Made by a program: the position numbers and the translations under genes. DNA of 64,000 bases, taken from the NCBI RefSeq assembly GCF_003030345.1, contig NZ_CP028158.1, positions 6,262,001-6,326,000 of the forward strand. The letters run 5' to 3'. The DNA comes from Plantactinospora sp. BC1. Lineage in GTDB: Bacteria > Actinomycetota > Actinomycetes > Mycobacteriales > Micromonosporaceae. Each line of letters opens with the position of its first letter. Within the stretch, counting starts at the first letter, position 1. The notes beneath the pieces were generated by a model. It was not told where the DNA came from. It saw nothing but the letters and a program-made list of their open reading frames with translations, and ran no database searches. Of this stretch, positions 1 to 9,303 are shown in pieces.

Positions 1-1
1 C

Positions 2-613
2 CGGGCCTCGGCCGGGCTGGTCCTGCTCACCGTGGCGCTCACCCTGGTGCTGCTGGTGCCGACCGTGATCTGGGTCCGGCTGCGGCTGCCCCGGCTGCGC
101 CGGCTGGTCGAGTTCCTCTGTCTGCTCCCGCTCACCATTCCGGCGATCGTGCTGGTGGTCGGGCTCGCCCCGGTCTACGCCTGGGTGACGTACCTGCTCG
201 GCGGTTCACCGCTGACGCTCAGCCTGGCCTACACGGTGCTGGTGCTGCCGTACGCGTACCGGTCGATCGACGCGGGGCTGTCGGCGATCGACGTCCGTAC
301 CCTCGCCGAGGCGGCCCGGAGTCTCGGCGCCGGCTGGCCGACGGTGATCTGGCGGGTGGTGCTGCCGAACATCCGCTCGGCGCTGCTCTCCGCCGCCTTC
401 CTCACCGTGGCCCTGGTACTCGGCGAGTTCACCGTCGCCTCCCTGCTCAACCGGACCAACCTCCAGGTCGCGGTCAACCTGCTCGGCAAGAGCAGCGCGA
501 CGATGTCGGTGGCGGTCTCGCTGGCGGCGCTGCTGCTCGCCTTCGTGCTGTTGCTGCTGCTCTCCCTCGTCGGCGAGGGCCGGCGCCGCACACCCGGAAA
601 GGGAATCTCGTGA
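2..613 (+). CDS. ABC transporter permease, 5' truncated by window edge
   Basis: Membrane permease of a binding-protein-dependent ABC importer. The reading frame is open from base 2, so the N-terminus lies outside the window and 203 residues are visible. Several hydrophobic membrane segments are seen, and the ATPase-docking EAA loop is present as EAARSLGAG followed by an xxLP ending. This resembles the second permease of polyamine, iron or phosphonate-type (PotB/FbpB-like) systems. Its TGA stop overlaps the GTG start of the ATPase gene (GTGA), so the two are translationally coupled. The substrate cannot be told from the sequence. Confidence 0.88.
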   Translation, partial: RASAGLVLLTVALTLVLLVPTVIWVRLRLPRLRRLVEFLCLLPLTIPAIVLVVGLAPVYAWVTYLLGGSPLTLSLAYTVLVLPYAYRSIDAGLSAIDVRTLAEAARSLGAGWPTVIWRVVLPNIRSALLSAAFLTVALVLGEFTVASLLNRTNLQVAVNLLGKSSATMSVAVSLAALLLAFVLLLLLSLVGEGRRRTPGKGIS

Positions 614-1695
614 CCGCCTCCCCCGTCGCCGCCCCGGCCACCGGCCCCGCCCGCCGGGGCGTCCCGGTACGCCTGGAGGCGTTGCGCCGCAGCTTCGGTG
701 ACACGCCCGCGCTGGCCGGGCTCGACCTGGAACTCGCACCCGGCGAACTGGTCGCGCTGCTCGGCCCCTCCGGCTGCGGCAAGACGACCGCGCTGCGGGT
801 ACTCGCCGGCCTGGAGGAGGCCGACTCCGGCCGGGTACTGGTCGACGGCGAGGACGTCACCGACCGGCCGGTCAACCGGCGCGGCATGGGGATGGTGTTC
901 CAGGCGTACAGCCTCTTCCCGCACCTGACCGCCCGGGAGAACGTCGAGTTCGGGCTGCGGCTGCGCGGCCGGCCCGGCGGGCAGCGGCGGCGGCGCGCCG
1001 ACGAGATGCTGGAACTGGTCGGCATCGGCTCGCAGAGCCGCCGCTATCCGCACCAGCTCTCCGGCGGCCAGCAGCAGCGGGTGGCGCTGGCCCGGGCACT
1101 GGCGATCGAACCTCGGGTGCTCCTGCTCGACGAGCCGCTCTCCGCGCTGGACGCCAAGGTGCGGGTGCAGTTGCGCGACGAGATCCGGCGGATCCAACTG
1201 GAGGTCGGCACCACCACGCTCTTCGTCACGCACGACCAGGAGGAGGCGCTCGCCGTCGCCGACCGGGTCGGCGTGATGCGCGCCGGCCGGCTGGAGCAGT
1301 TGGCGAGCCCGGCGGAGATCTACCTGCGCCCGGCGAGTGCGTTCGTCGCCGACTTCGTCGGGCTGAGCAACCGGATCTCCGGGTACGCCGGGCCGGGCGG
1401 GACCGTCCGGGTGCTCGGCCAGGAGCTGCCGCTGGTCGAACCGGCCGCCGCACCGGCCGGCCCGGACACCCCGGTCACCGCCCTGGTCCGCCCGGAGGCG
1501 GTCGAGCTGCTTCCGGACGGCGACGCCCGGGTGCTCGCGGCCAGCTTCCTCGGCCCGATCAGCCGGGTCACCGTCACGCTGCCGGACGGCACGCCGCTGG
1601 TCGCGCAGGTCGGCAGCGACCGGCTGGCCGAGCTGGCCCCGGGCACTCCGGTCCGGGTACGCCTGCGCGGCGCCCCGGTCGCGCTGGCCGGCTGA
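610..1695 (+). CDS. ABC transporter ATP-binding protein, PotA/FbpC type
   Basis: Cytoplasmic ATPase energising the importer whose permease lies immediately upstream. It is 361 residues long with Walker A GPSGCGKT at residues 52-59, the signature LSGGQQQR near 150, Walker B LLLDEP with Asp near 174, an H-loop THDQEE, and a C-terminal TOBE-like region (about 285-361) typical of polyamine, iron and sugar importers. The GTG start overlaps the permease stop by four bases. Family membership is secure. The substrate (polyamine, Fe(III), thiamine or phosphonate) is not determined, and the binding protein is outside the window. Confidence 0.93.
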   Translation: MTASPVAAPATGPARRGVPVRLEALRRSFGDTPALAGLDLELAPGELVALLGPSGCGKTTALRVLAGLEEADSGRVLVDGEDVTDRPVNRRGMGMVFQAYSLFPHLTARENVEFGLRLRGRPGGQRRRRADEMLELVGIGSQSRRYPHQLSGGQQQRVALARALAIEPRVLLLDEPLSALDAKVRVQLRDEIRRIQLEVGTTTLFVTHDQEEALAVADRVGVMRAGRLEQLASPAEIYLRPASAFVADFVGLSNRISGYAGPGGTVRVLGQELPLVEPAAAPAGPDTPVTALVRPEAVELLPDGDARVLAASFLGPISRVTVTLPDGTPLVAQVGSDRLAELAPGTPVRVRLRGAPVALAG

Positions 1696-1752
1696 CCGGC
1701 CGCCGGGGAGTCGTCCCGGGCCGACGCACCCGCGAGGACTCCCCAGGCCGGT
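1695..1752. terminator. Bidirectional terminator between convergent genes
   Basis: Nested inverted repeats lie between the ATPase stop and the stop of the opposing oxidoreductase/methyltransferase gene. ACCGGCC (1695-1701) pairs with GGCCGGT (1746-1752), and GGGGAGTC (1705-1712) pairs with GACTCCCC (1737-1744). The loop is long and there is no U-tract, as is common in high-GC actinobacteria. The terminator role is inferred from position. Confidence 0.55.
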
Positions 1753-1773
1753 CTCCCGCCGCCGGTGCCGCCG

Positions 1774-3360
1774 CTACCGCTGGCGGCGTGCCACCACCAC
1801 CGCGTCGGCGATGTTGATCTCACGCCCCTCCTGGTCCAGCACCGACCTGGGCCGGGACTCGGCTACCAGTACCGTCCAGTCGGTCGGGTCGAGCGCGGCG
1901 GCCACCTCCTCGGCGGTGAACATCATGTCCGGGAAGTGCATCCGGTGCGCCGAGGTGTGCAGGTCGGACGGGTGGTGCCCGACGATCAGCAGGGTGCCGC
2001 CGGGCGCCACCGAGGCGGCCAGCCGGGCGAAGAGTTCCCGCCGCGTCTCGCCGGGCAGGTGCATGTACTGCGCCGTCACCAGGTCGTACCGGCCCTCGGC
2101 GGGCGGCTGCTCGCGCAGGTCGGCGTGGTGCCACTCGATCCGGGCGGCGACCTCGGCACCGGCCGCCTCGGCGTGCTCGGCGGCCCGGCCGAGTGCCGTG
2201 GTCGAGATGTCGACCCCGGTCACCTGCCAGCCCCGCTCGGCCAGCCAGATGGCGTCGGCGCCCTCTCCACTGCCGACGTCGAGGGCCCGGCCCGGTGCCA
2301 GCCCGGCCGCCTCGGCCACGAGTTGCGGGTTGGGGCGCCCGCTCCAGATCGCCGGGCGGGCCCGGTAACGCTCCTCCCAGCCCTCCTGCTCGAACATGGT
2401 GCGCACCTGGTGCCGGTAGGACTCGACGGCCTCCCGGGTCTCCTCGGCGACCAGGTCGGCGTTGATGCCCGCACCGGCGAGCAGGCCGGAGGCGGCGGCC
2501 GAGATCACCTGGGCGCGTACGTCCGCCACGTTGCCGGCCACCCAGACCCCGGGGGCGGCCAGTCCGCCCGGGTCGGCCGGGATCTGGCTGCCGACGACGT
2601 GACCGCCCAGCTCCACGTCGACCGGCTTGATCCCGAGCGACTCCAGCACGCCGGCCCGGGCGGTGAACCGGGGCGCCACCACGAGGGCGTCCAGCGCGAC
2701 GACCTCGCCGGAGGCCAGGCGTACCCCGGTGAGGGTGTCGTCGGCGATCTCCAGGCCGGTGACCCGGCCGGGTACCACCGGGATGGTGCGCGCGGCCAGC
2801 AGTTCGGCGTCGGCCGGCTCCAGGGCCGGGGCGTCCTGGGTCAGCAGCAGCACGTGCGGGCTCAACTGCCGCCACAGGTTCACCTGGTGCAGCGCCAGCG
2901 CCGTCGGCCCGGCCACGAGTACGCCGATCCGGCGGTCGCGCACCTCCCAGCCGTGGCAGTACGGGCAGTGCAGCACGTCGCGGCCCCACCGCTGGGCCAG
3001 CCCCGGCACCTCGGGCAGCTCGTCGACCAGCCCGGTCGTCACCAGCAGCCGCCGGGCCCGCAGTTCGGCTCCGCCGTCCAGGGTCAGCCGGAACCCGTCG
3101 CCGTCCCGGGTGGCCGCCTCGACCCGACCGCCGAGGGTCTCGCCGCCGTACCGGGCCAGCTCGGCACGCCCGTCCGCGACCAGTTCCGCCGGTGGGCTCC
3201 CCTCCCGGCCGAGGTAGTTGTGCACCCCGTCGGCCGGTGCGTTCCGGGGTGCTCCGGCGTCCACCACCAGCACCGAGCGCCGCGCCCGGGCCAGCGCGAC
3301 GGCTCCGGCCAGCCCGGCGGCGCCACCGCCCACCACCACTACGTCATATGTCCTGTCCAT
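1774..3360 (-). CDS. FAD-dependent (thioredoxin reductase-like) oxidoreductase fused to SAM methyltransferase
   Basis: 528-residue two-domain protein. The N-terminal half starts MDRTYDVVVVGGGAAG, a Rossmann FAD-binding motif, and carries the redox motif CPYC (in HCPYCHGWE) found in thioredoxin-reductase-like proteins. The C-terminal half (from about residue 330) is a class I SAM methyltransferase with the motif LDVGSGEGADAIWLA. The start at 3360 is chosen because the glycine-rich motif follows at once. The upstream extension of the frame runs into the divergent regulator gene. Such fusions are known in actinobacteria, but their substrate is unsettled. A link between redox chemistry of a thiol or metalloid and methylation is only speculation. 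Confidence 0.88.
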   Translation of the reverse strand: MDRTYDVVVVGGGAAGLAGAVALARARRSVLVVDAGAPRNAPADGVHNYLGREGSPPAELVADGRAELARYGGETLGGRVEAATRDGDGFRLTLDGGAELRARRLLVTTGLVDELPEVPGLAQRWGRDVLHCPYCHGWEVRDRRIGVLVAGPTALALHQVNLWRQLSPHVLLLTQDAPALEPADAELLAARTIPVVPGRVTGLEIADDTLTGVRLASGEVVALDALVVAPRFTARAGVLESLGIKPVDVELGGHVVGSQIPADPGGLAAPGVWVAGNVADVRAQVISAAASGLLAGAGINADLVAEETREAVESYRHQVRTMFEQEGWEERYRARPAIWSGRPNPQLVAEAAGLAPGRALDVGSGEGADAIWLAERGWQVTGVDISTTALGRAAEHAEAAGAEVAARIEWHHADLREQPPAEGRYDLVTAQYMHLPGETRRELFARLAASVAPGGTLLIVGHHPSDLHTSAHRMHFPDMMFTAEEVAAALDPTDWTVLVAESRPRSVLDQEGREINIADAVVVARRQR

Positions 3361-3415
3361 GCCGCGCTCCCCTTCGTCCGTGGTACGCCTCCACGGTGCG
3401 GTGCGGGCGGTCGAA

Positions 3416-3433
3416 CGGCAACTATCCTTGCCG
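3416..3433. promoter_or_regulatory. Inverted repeat, likely XRE-cupin operator with -10 element
   Basis: CGGCAA-N6-TTGCCG lies in the 75-bp gap between the divergent fusion gene and the XRE-cupin gene. A -10-like TATCCT (3423-3428) falls inside it, seven bases before the ATG at 3436, so the regulator mRNA is probably leaderless. A protein bound here would block the regulator's promoter and could also affect the divergent gene. Confidence 0.5.
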
Positions 3434-3435
3434 GT

Positions 3436-4017
3436 ATGGCAAACGAGGAGTTCGCACTGGCGTCGGTCGGCCCCCGGCTGCGCGCGCTGCGCAACCAGCG
3501 GGGCACCACGCTGACCCAGCTCGCCGAGGTGACCGGCATCTCGGTGAGTACCCTGTCCCGGCTGGAGTCCGGCGGCCGCAAGCCGACGCTGGAGCTGTTG
3601 CTGCCGCTCGCCCGGGCCTTCCAGGTCTCCCTCGACGAGCTGGTCGACGCGCCCGCCACGGCCGACCCGCGGGTGCACCCGCGCCCGATCGTCCGGCACG
3701 GCGTCACGTTCCTCCCGCTGACCCGCCGGCCGGGCGGTCTACAGGCGTTCAAGCAGATCCTCCCGCCGAACACCCCGAGCGGCGACGGGGAACAGCAGAC
3801 CCACGAGGGCTACGAGTGGCTCTACGTGCTCTCCGGGCGGCTGCGGCTGCGGCTCGGCGAGCACGACCTGATCCTCACCCCCGGCGAGGTCGCCGAGTTC
3901 GACACCCGGATCCCGCACCGCGTCTCCAACCCCGGCCCGGGGGTCACCGAGGTCCTCTCGCTCTTCGGACCGCAGGGCGAACGGCTGCACGTACGGGCCC
4001 GCCCGAGCACGAAATGA
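3436..4017 (+). CDS. XRE-family transcriptional regulator with C-terminal cupin domain
   Basis: 193-residue regulator. The N-terminal helix-turn-helix (about residues 10-65) contains TLTQLAEVTGISVSTLSRLESGGRKPTL split across the recognition helix, and the C-terminal cupin fold (about 105-185) is rich in Gly/Pro/Glu turns with YEWLYVLSGRLRLRLGEH. Cupin-fused XRE proteins sense small ligands and usually control a neighbouring gene. It is divergent from the oxidoreductase/methyltransferase, so that gene is the most likely target. The ATG at 3436 fits a leaderless transcript. Confidence 0.9.
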   Translation: MANEEFALASVGPRLRALRNQRGTTLTQLAEVTGISVSTLSRLESGGRKPTLELLLPLARAFQVSLDELVDAPATADPRVHPRPIVRHGVTFLPLTRRPGGLQAFKQILPPNTPSGDGEQQTHEGYEWLYVLSGRLRLRLGEHDLILTPGEVAEFDTRIPHRVSNPGPGVTEVLSLFGPQGERLHVRARPSTK

Positions 4018-4032
4018 TCTCGACCGCCGCGC

Positions 4033-5232
4033 TCAGAGCGGCGAGGCGGGTGATCTCGGCCGCCGGCCCCGAGTCCGGAGCAGGTCGTGCAGGGTGATGC
4101 CGAGCAGGATGGTGCTCACCGTGCCGGCGACGGCCAGCGGCGGCACGAAGAGCATCCCGGGGGCCACCGCCACCAGCACGGCGATGCCGACCAGCCGGGA
4201 CGGGAGCAGCGTGCCGAAGATCTCGTACCCGAACCGGGCCCGGCCGGCCAGGAAGAGCGCCGGGCCGCCGACGATGACCCCGACCCAGGCGCCGTCGGTG
4301 TGCCCGAGCGGGCGGGCCACCACGAGTTCGTACCCGACCGCGGAGGTGACCACGCCGGCCACGATCACCAGGTGGGTGTAGGTGGCCGACCAGGCGAACC
4401 GGGTCGGGTCCCGGGCGGTGGCGAACCCCTCGGCCAGTTGGAACCCGGCCTGGAAGAAGTAGATCCGCCAGAGCAGCACGGTGGTGCTGAAGGCGATCAG
4501 GAACGCGGCCGACTGGGCGGTGGTGAACTCGCCGCCGCTGAAGGCGAAGCCGGTGACCAGGATCGACTCGCCGAGGGCGATCAGGAAGAACTGCTGGTAC
4601 CGCTCGGCGATGTGTTCGCCCGCGAAGACCCACTCCTGACTCGCCGACGAGCCCAGTCTCGGGGTGGGCCAGCGCAGCCGGTGCCCCAGGTAGTCGGCGA
4701 TCAGCGCCACGCCCCAGAGCAGCAGCCGGAGGTCGCCGACGACGAAGGCTCCGCCGATCCAGAGCGGGGCGGTGCAGAGTGTCCAGAAGACCAGCCGTAC
4801 GGAGATCCGCTGCCGGGGGTCGCCGCGCAGCGTGAGTCCCAGCACGAACGGCCGGCCGAACTGGAGCCCGACGTAGGCCAGCGCGAACATCAGCCCGTGC
4901 TCGCCGAACGCCCGGGGCACGGCGACCGCCATCACCATCGAACCGAACATGGTGACCACCACGACGGCCTGTACCAGCGGCCGCTCCGGATCGAAGCGGC
5001 TGGTCATCAGGGTGGTCATCGACCAGAGCAGCCAGAGGGTCAGCAGCAGTACCAGTGCGCGGAGCGCCTCGACGAAGACCGCCTGGTCGAGTGCGGTGAG
5101 GTCGTGCACCAGCCGCTGCGACACCCGGGTCAGCGCGAAGACGTAGACCAGGTCCAGGAAGAGTTCCAGGAAGGTCGCCCGTGGCGAGCTTTCCTCTCTT
5201 CGCAGCAGTTCCGCCCCGCCACCGAGTACCAT
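4033..5232 (-). CDS. Low temperature requirement protein A (LtrA) family membrane protein
   Basis: 399-residue integral membrane protein with about ten hydrophobic segments. The N-terminal signature [20 protein letters not shown] matches the LtrA family, named for a Listeria gene needed for growth in the cold and of unproven biochemical function. Length fits the family. It converges on the XRE-cupin gene with 15 bases between stops. The first in-frame ATG is used, and the ribosome binding site upstream is weak. Confidence 0.87.
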   Translation of the reverse strand: MVLGGGAELLRREESSPRATFLELFLDLVYVFALTRVSQRLVHDLTALDQAVFVEALRALVLLLTLWLLWSMTTLMTSRFDPERPLVQAVVVVTMFGSMVMAVAVPRAFGEHGLMFALAYVGLQFGRPFVLGLTLRGDPRQRISVRLVFWTLCTAPLWIGGAFVVGDLRLLLWGVALIADYLGHRLRWPTPRLGSSASQEWVFAGEHIAERYQQFFLIALGESILVTGFAFSGGEFTTAQSAAFLIAFSTTVLLWRIYFFQAGFQLAEGFATARDPTRFAWSATYTHLVIVAGVVTSAVGYELVVARPLGHTDGAWVGVIVGGPALFLAGRARFGYEIFGTLLPSRLVGIAVLVAVAPGMLFVPPLAVAGTVSTILLGITLHDLLRTRGRRPRSPASPL

Positions 5233-5416
5233 CCGCCGCCCGATTTCCCCCGCTGCGCGCCGCTGCTACCGAATGCTCCACGTCCCTGAGCGAGGAATAC
5301 CACGCCGGCGCCGGCTACCGGAGCGGTGCCGGACAAACCCGCCCGGAAGATCGGGAAAATCGCCGGTCGGGGCCGCCGCCCGGAAGAAATCGGGGCCGTG
5401 GCGGGTTGCCGCACGT

Positions 5417-6427
5417 GTGATCGACGTACCGTTGTCTGTCCTTGACCTCGCACCGGTCGCCGCCGGCACCACCGTCGGCGCGGCCCTGCGGCACACCACC
5501 GAACTCGCCCGGCGCACCGAGGAGCTCGGCTACCACCGGTTCTGGGTGGCCGAACACCACAACATGCCGGCGATCGCCAGCTCCGCCCCGGCGGTGTTGA
5601 TCGCCCACGTGGCGGCGGCCACCTCGACCATCCGGGTCGGGTCCGGCGGAGTGATGCTGCCCAACCACGCGCCGCTGGTGGTGGCCGAGCAGTTCGGCAC
5701 GCTGGAGGCGCTGCACCCGGGCCGGATCGACCTGGGCATCGGCCGGGCCCCCGGCACGGACCAGCCGACCGCGCTGGCCCTGCGCCGCACCATGGCCGGG
5801 CTCTCGGCCGAGAACTTCCCGGAGGAACTGGACGACCTGGTGAACTACTTCACCGGGGAACGGCCCGGTCCGATCACCGCCACCCCGGGCCTGGGCGACC
5901 GGCCGGCGATCTGGCTGCTCGGCTCCAGCGGGTTCAGCGCCCGGCTCGCCGGGCTGCTCGGCCTGCCGTTCTCCTTCGCGCACCACTTCAGCGCCGCGAA
6001 CACCCTGCCGGCGCTGGCCCTCTACCGGCAGAGTTTCCGGCCGTCGCGCTGGCTGGACCGGCCGTACGCGATGGTGGCGGTCAACGCGGTCTGCGCCGAG
6101 GACGACGAGCGGGCGGCCTGGCTCTCCGGGCCCGCCTCGCTCTCCTTCCTGCGGCTGCGTACCGGCCGGCCGGCCCCGCTGGCCAGCCCGGAGGAGGCGG
6201 CGGCGTACCCGTACACCGAGGCGGAGCGGCAGTTCGTGCTCGAACGGCGGGCGGGGCAGGCACTCGGCTCGCCGGAGACGGTACGCGGGCAGCTCGCCGA
6301 GCTGCTGGCCCGGACCGAGGCCGACGAGCTGATGCTCACCACCATGGTCTACGACATCGCCGACCGGGTCCGCTCGTACGAGCTGATCGCCGAGAAGGTC
6401 GCCGGTGGGCTCCACCGCCAGGGCTGA
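5417..6427 (+). CDS. LLM-class flavin-dependent oxidoreductase
   Basis: 336-residue luciferase-like monooxygenase (MsnO8-like subgroup): cytoplasmic, and expected to use reduced flavin and oxygen. Family features include the start [34 protein letters not shown], and the [19 protein letters not shown] region. The GTG at 5417 is chosen because homologous sequence starts there; the frame stays open upstream without similarity. The gene is divergent from LtrA across a 184-bp gap and monocistronic. The substrate is unknown. Confidence 0.88.
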   Translation: MIDVPLSVLDLAPVAAGTTVGAALRHTTELARRTEELGYHRFWVAEHHNMPAIASSAPAVLIAHVAAATSTIRVGSGGVMLPNHAPLVVAEQFGTLEALHPGRIDLGIGRAPGTDQPTALALRRTMAGLSAENFPEELDDLVNYFTGERPGPITATPGLGDRPAIWLLGSSGFSARLAGLLGLPFSFAHHFSAANTLPALALYRQSFRPSRWLDRPYAMVAVNAVCAEDDERAAWLSGPASLSFLRLRTGRPAPLASPEEAAAYPYTEAERQFVLERRAGQALGSPETVRGQLAELLARTEADELMLTTMVYDIADRVRSYELIAEKVAGGLHRQG

Positions 6428-6607
6428 TGTTCTCCACCGGCAGCGCCGGTCGCGGCGGTGGCCGTGACCGGCGTCACGCCCTCCGGATGTCGTGAAACAC
6501 ACTCTTCACCGTGCCGTCATCGCCGCGCACCGCAGACCGCCTAATGTTCTTACCGGTGGTGGTTCGACAAGCGCGATCGGGACGGGTCGCGTGATGTCGC
6601 GGTGTGT

Positions 6608-6655
6608 GCCGCACCGGCACGTGGGGAGATGAGCGACCCCACGGGCCGGTGCGGC
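6608..6655. terminator. Strong bidirectional hairpin terminator
   Basis: GCCGCACCGG (6608-6617) pairs with CCGGTGCGGC (6646-6655), and CGTGGGG (6620-6626) pairs with CCCCACG (6637-6643), giving 17 base pairs with a 2x2 internal loop and a 10-base apical loop. It lies in the 265-bp gap between two convergent genes (stops at 6427 and 6693), so it can end transcription from both sides. I see no gene in the rest of this gap. Confidence 0.75.
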
Positions 6656-6692
6656 TTCGCGTTTCCGGACCCACCGAAGGTTCCGCGGGCCC

Positions 6693-8978
6693 CTAGCGGA
6701 GATAGATCGACGGGGCGGGCGGGCTGGACATGCCGTTGCCGATGAAGAAGCTCGGGTGCGGCGGCTGGTTGTAGGCGGTGTTCTGCCAGGCGATCGCCAC
6801 CCGGTACATCGGGTCGTGCATCAGGGTGTGGATCCGGGTGCTGGTCTGGGTCGGCGTGCTGTAGATCCGCAGTGCGCTGTTGTCACTGGTCCGCCAGATC
6901 ACCTCCTCGCGCCAGTCGCCGAGGATGTCCGCCGAGAGCGCCGGAGTGGCCTTGGTGCCGTTGTTCGACGCCACCCCGCTGCCGGTGAGCAGCCGGGTGT
7001 CGGAGCCGGTGCCGTACTTGTCGATCCGGGTCTGGTCGAGCAGTTCCCGGACCGGGTCGCCGTCCCACCAGATCAGGAAGTTCGCCGACGACGGCTTGCG
7101 GCCGACGTTCGACCCGCTCGGGCTGCGCAGCCCGTCGACCGCCGACGACCACGACTCCGCCCCGGGGCTGCCGGCGTGCACGTCCCCGGCCACGCCCCGG
7201 CCGTTGTCCCCGGCCGCCGCCGTCGACCAGTAGATCTGCCCGGTACGCGCGTTGGCGAACCAGGACGACGGCTTGGACGAGTCCTCACTGACCTTGAAGT
7301 ACTCCAGGCCGGCCCGGCTCGGGTCGAGATCGCCGAGGTGGGCCGCGTCGCCGTGCCCGTGCCCGGTGTTCCAGAGCGCGGAGCCGTTGTCGTCGATCGC
7401 CATCGCCCCGTACAGGATCTCGTCCCGGCCGTCGGCGTCCACGTCGCCGACGGTCAGCGAGTGGTTGCCCTGTCCGGCGTACTGCGAGCCGGCGGAGTTG
7501 GAGTCGAAGGTCCAGCGCCGGGTCAGCGAGCCGTTCCGGAAGTCCCAGGCGACGACGACGCTCCGGGTGTAGTAGCCGCGCGCCATGATCAGCGAGGGCC
7601 GCTGCCCGTCCAGGTACGCCGTGCCGGCGAGGAACCGGTCCACCCGGTTGCCGTAGTTGTCGCCCCAGGACGAGACCGTGCCCCGGGCCGGCTCGTAGTT
7701 GACCGTGGAGCGGACCGCGCCGGTCTGCCCGTCGAACATGGTCAGGAACTCCGGCCCGGCCAGCACGTAGCCGCTGGAGTTGCGGTGGTCGGCCGAGGCG
7801 GAGCCGATCACCTGACCGGTGCCGGAGCGGCTGCCGTCGGCGGTCTTCATCGCCACCTCGGCCCGGCCGTCGCCGTCGTAGTCGTAGACCTGGAACTGGG
7901 TGTAGTGCGCGCCGGCCCGGATGTTGCGACCCAGGTCGATCCGCCACAGCCGGGTGCCGGTCAGGGTGTACGCGTCGACGTAGACGTTGCCGGTGTAGCC
8001 GGACTGCGAGTTGTCCTTGGCGTTCGACGGATCCCACTTGAGGACGATCTCGTACCGGCCGTCGCCGTCGAGGTCACCGACGGAGGCGTCGTTCGCCGCG
8101 TAGCTGTACGCCTCCCCGGAGGGCGTCGTGCCGCCGGGCGGCACCTGGAGCCGTACGTCGAGATAGCCGTTGCCGAACTGGAGGGCCGGCGCGGACGCCG
8201 CCTGCTCGGTCCCGTTCACCACCGCCCGCACCGTGTACGCCGAGCCGGCGGCGGCGCCGGAGTCGAGGTAGTTGGTGGCGCCGGTGATCGGGGTCGGGTT
8301 GACCCGGGTCGAGCCCCGGTAGAGGTTGAACGACACTCCGGAGGTCTCGGTGCCGAGCAGTCGCCAGGAGACCAGGTTGGCGCTGCCGGAGCGGACGCTG
8401 ACCAGGCCCCGGTCGAGGTTCTCCACCTGCTTCGCCCCGGCCGGCGGAGTGGTCGGCGGCGGGGTGGTCGGCGGCGGCGTGGTCGGTGGTGGGGTGGGTG
8501 GCGCGGTGGTGGCCGGAGGGGTGCCGGTCGGCGGTCCGCCCGGCGTGGTCGCGGTCGGCGCCACCCCGCCGGTGCAGGTGGTGCCGTTCATCGCGAAGCT
8601 CGTCGGTACCGGGTTGCCGGAGGTCCACGAGCCGTTGAAGCCGAAGGTGACGCTGGCGTTGGTGCCGAGCGCGCCGTTGTAGCTGACGTTGCCGGCGGTC
8701 ACCTGGCTGCCGCTCTGGCTGACCGTGGCGTTCCAGGCCTGCACGACCTGCTGGCCGGCGCCGTACGTCCAGGTCAGGCTCCAACCGGTGACCGGGTCGC
8801 CGAGGTTGGTGAGGCTGACGCTGGCGCCGAAGCCGCCCTGCCATTCGTTGGTCACCTGGTAGTCGACCCGGCAACCGGCGGCGGCGGCCGAGGCCATCAC
8901 CGTGAAGGTGCCGGTCGCGGCGAGTACTGCCGCGGTGGTCGCGGCGAGCAGGGTATGGCGACGTGCTGAGGTACGCAT
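6693..8978 (-). CDS. Secreted rhamnogalacturonan lyase (PL11) with N-terminal CBM2
   Basis: 761-residue extracellular enzyme that should cleave the rhamnogalacturonan I backbone of pectin by beta-elimination. Order of parts: signal peptide (MRTSARRHTLLAATTAAVL, cleavage near ASAAAA), a CBM2 cellulose-binding module (about 35-140, GCRVDYQVTNEWQGGF start), a Pro/Thr linker, then the PL11 catalytic region beginning VENLDRGLVSVRSGS and ending at the C-terminus. The ATG at 8978 has a GGAG ribosome binding site six bases upstream. Calcium-binding-like repeats (DGDGR, DADGRDE) fit the PL11 beta-propeller. The gene is monocistronic behind a LacI-type operator. Confidence 0.94.
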   Translation of the reverse strand: MRTSARRHTLLAATTAAVLAATGTFTVMASAAAAGCRVDYQVTNEWQGGFGASVSLTNLGDPVTGWSLTWTYGAGQQVVQAWNATVSQSGSQVTAGNVSYNGALGTNASVTFGFNGSWTSGNPVPTSFAMNGTTCTGGVAPTATTPGGPPTGTPPATTAPPTPPPTTPPPTTPPPTTPPAGAKQVENLDRGLVSVRSGSANLVSWRLLGTETSGVSFNLYRGSTRVNPTPITGATNYLDSGAAAGSAYTVRAVVNGTEQAASAPALQFGNGYLDVRLQVPPGGTTPSGEAYSYAANDASVGDLDGDGRYEIVLKWDPSNAKDNSQSGYTGNVYVDAYTLTGTRLWRIDLGRNIRAGAHYTQFQVYDYDGDGRAEVAMKTADGSRSGTGQVIGSASADHRNSSGYVLAGPEFLTMFDGQTGAVRSTVNYEPARGTVSSWGDNYGNRVDRFLAGTAYLDGQRPSLIMARGYYTRSVVVAWDFRNGSLTRRWTFDSNSAGSQYAGQGNHSLTVGDVDADGRDEILYGAMAIDDNGSALWNTGHGHGDAAHLGDLDPSRAGLEYFKVSEDSSKPSSWFANARTGQIYWSTAAAGDNGRGVAGDVHAGSPGAESWSSAVDGLRSPSGSNVGRKPSSANFLIWWDGDPVRELLDQTRIDKYGTGSDTRLLTGSGVASNNGTKATPALSADILGDWREEVIWRTSDNSALRIYSTPTQTSTRIHTLMHDPMYRVAIAWQNTAYNQPPHPSFFIGNGMSSPPAPSIYLR

Positions 8979-9303
8979 GATCAACTCCGTTGGGGGCGGG
9001 GAGCGCGGTACCGGATGTCGACAGCCCGTCAGGACTGGCGGTGCCGTACCGACCCTGCCCGGGGTCGGCCGGACGCGGACCGCGGGAGGGTGGCCGAAAT
9101 GGAACAGTTCAACGGCAACCCGACAACGGGGGTACGGCTTCCTGCGCACTTGAATGCTAGGGCAACCGCTTTCCGCGACACAACATCGACGGCGCTGGGT
9201 TTAAAGGTTTCAGTCGACCGGCGCGGCCCGGTTCCCGACGCCGCCCCCGGGGTCGGACCCCACTCGGTGCAGACGCCACCGACCGGCTGGCTAGGCTCGG
9301 CCG
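8979..9303. other. Divergent intergenic region of PL11 and acetyltransferase genes
   Basis: 325 bases with no convincing gene. It holds the ribosome binding site and leader of the lyase gene on the minus strand, a LacI-type operator-like site (9161-9174), and the short upstream region of the acetyltransferase. Confidence 0.6.
9161..9174 (-). promoter_or_regulatory. LacI-family operator-like site upstream of PL11
   Basis: Minus-strand GGAAAGCGGTTGCC is an imperfect palindrome around a central CG, the usual form of LacI-family sugar-repressor sites, 183 bases upstream of the lyase start. It differs from the TCGAAGCGCTTCGA sites before the GH3 gene, so a different LacI protein, not encoded next to it, is the likely reader. 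Confidence 0.45.

Noticed and set aside
6474-6674. Small minus-strand protein gene in the gap after the monooxygenase
   Set aside because: The frame runs through the long perfect hairpin, is Arg/Pro/Thr-rich and has no start signals. A terminator explains the sequence.
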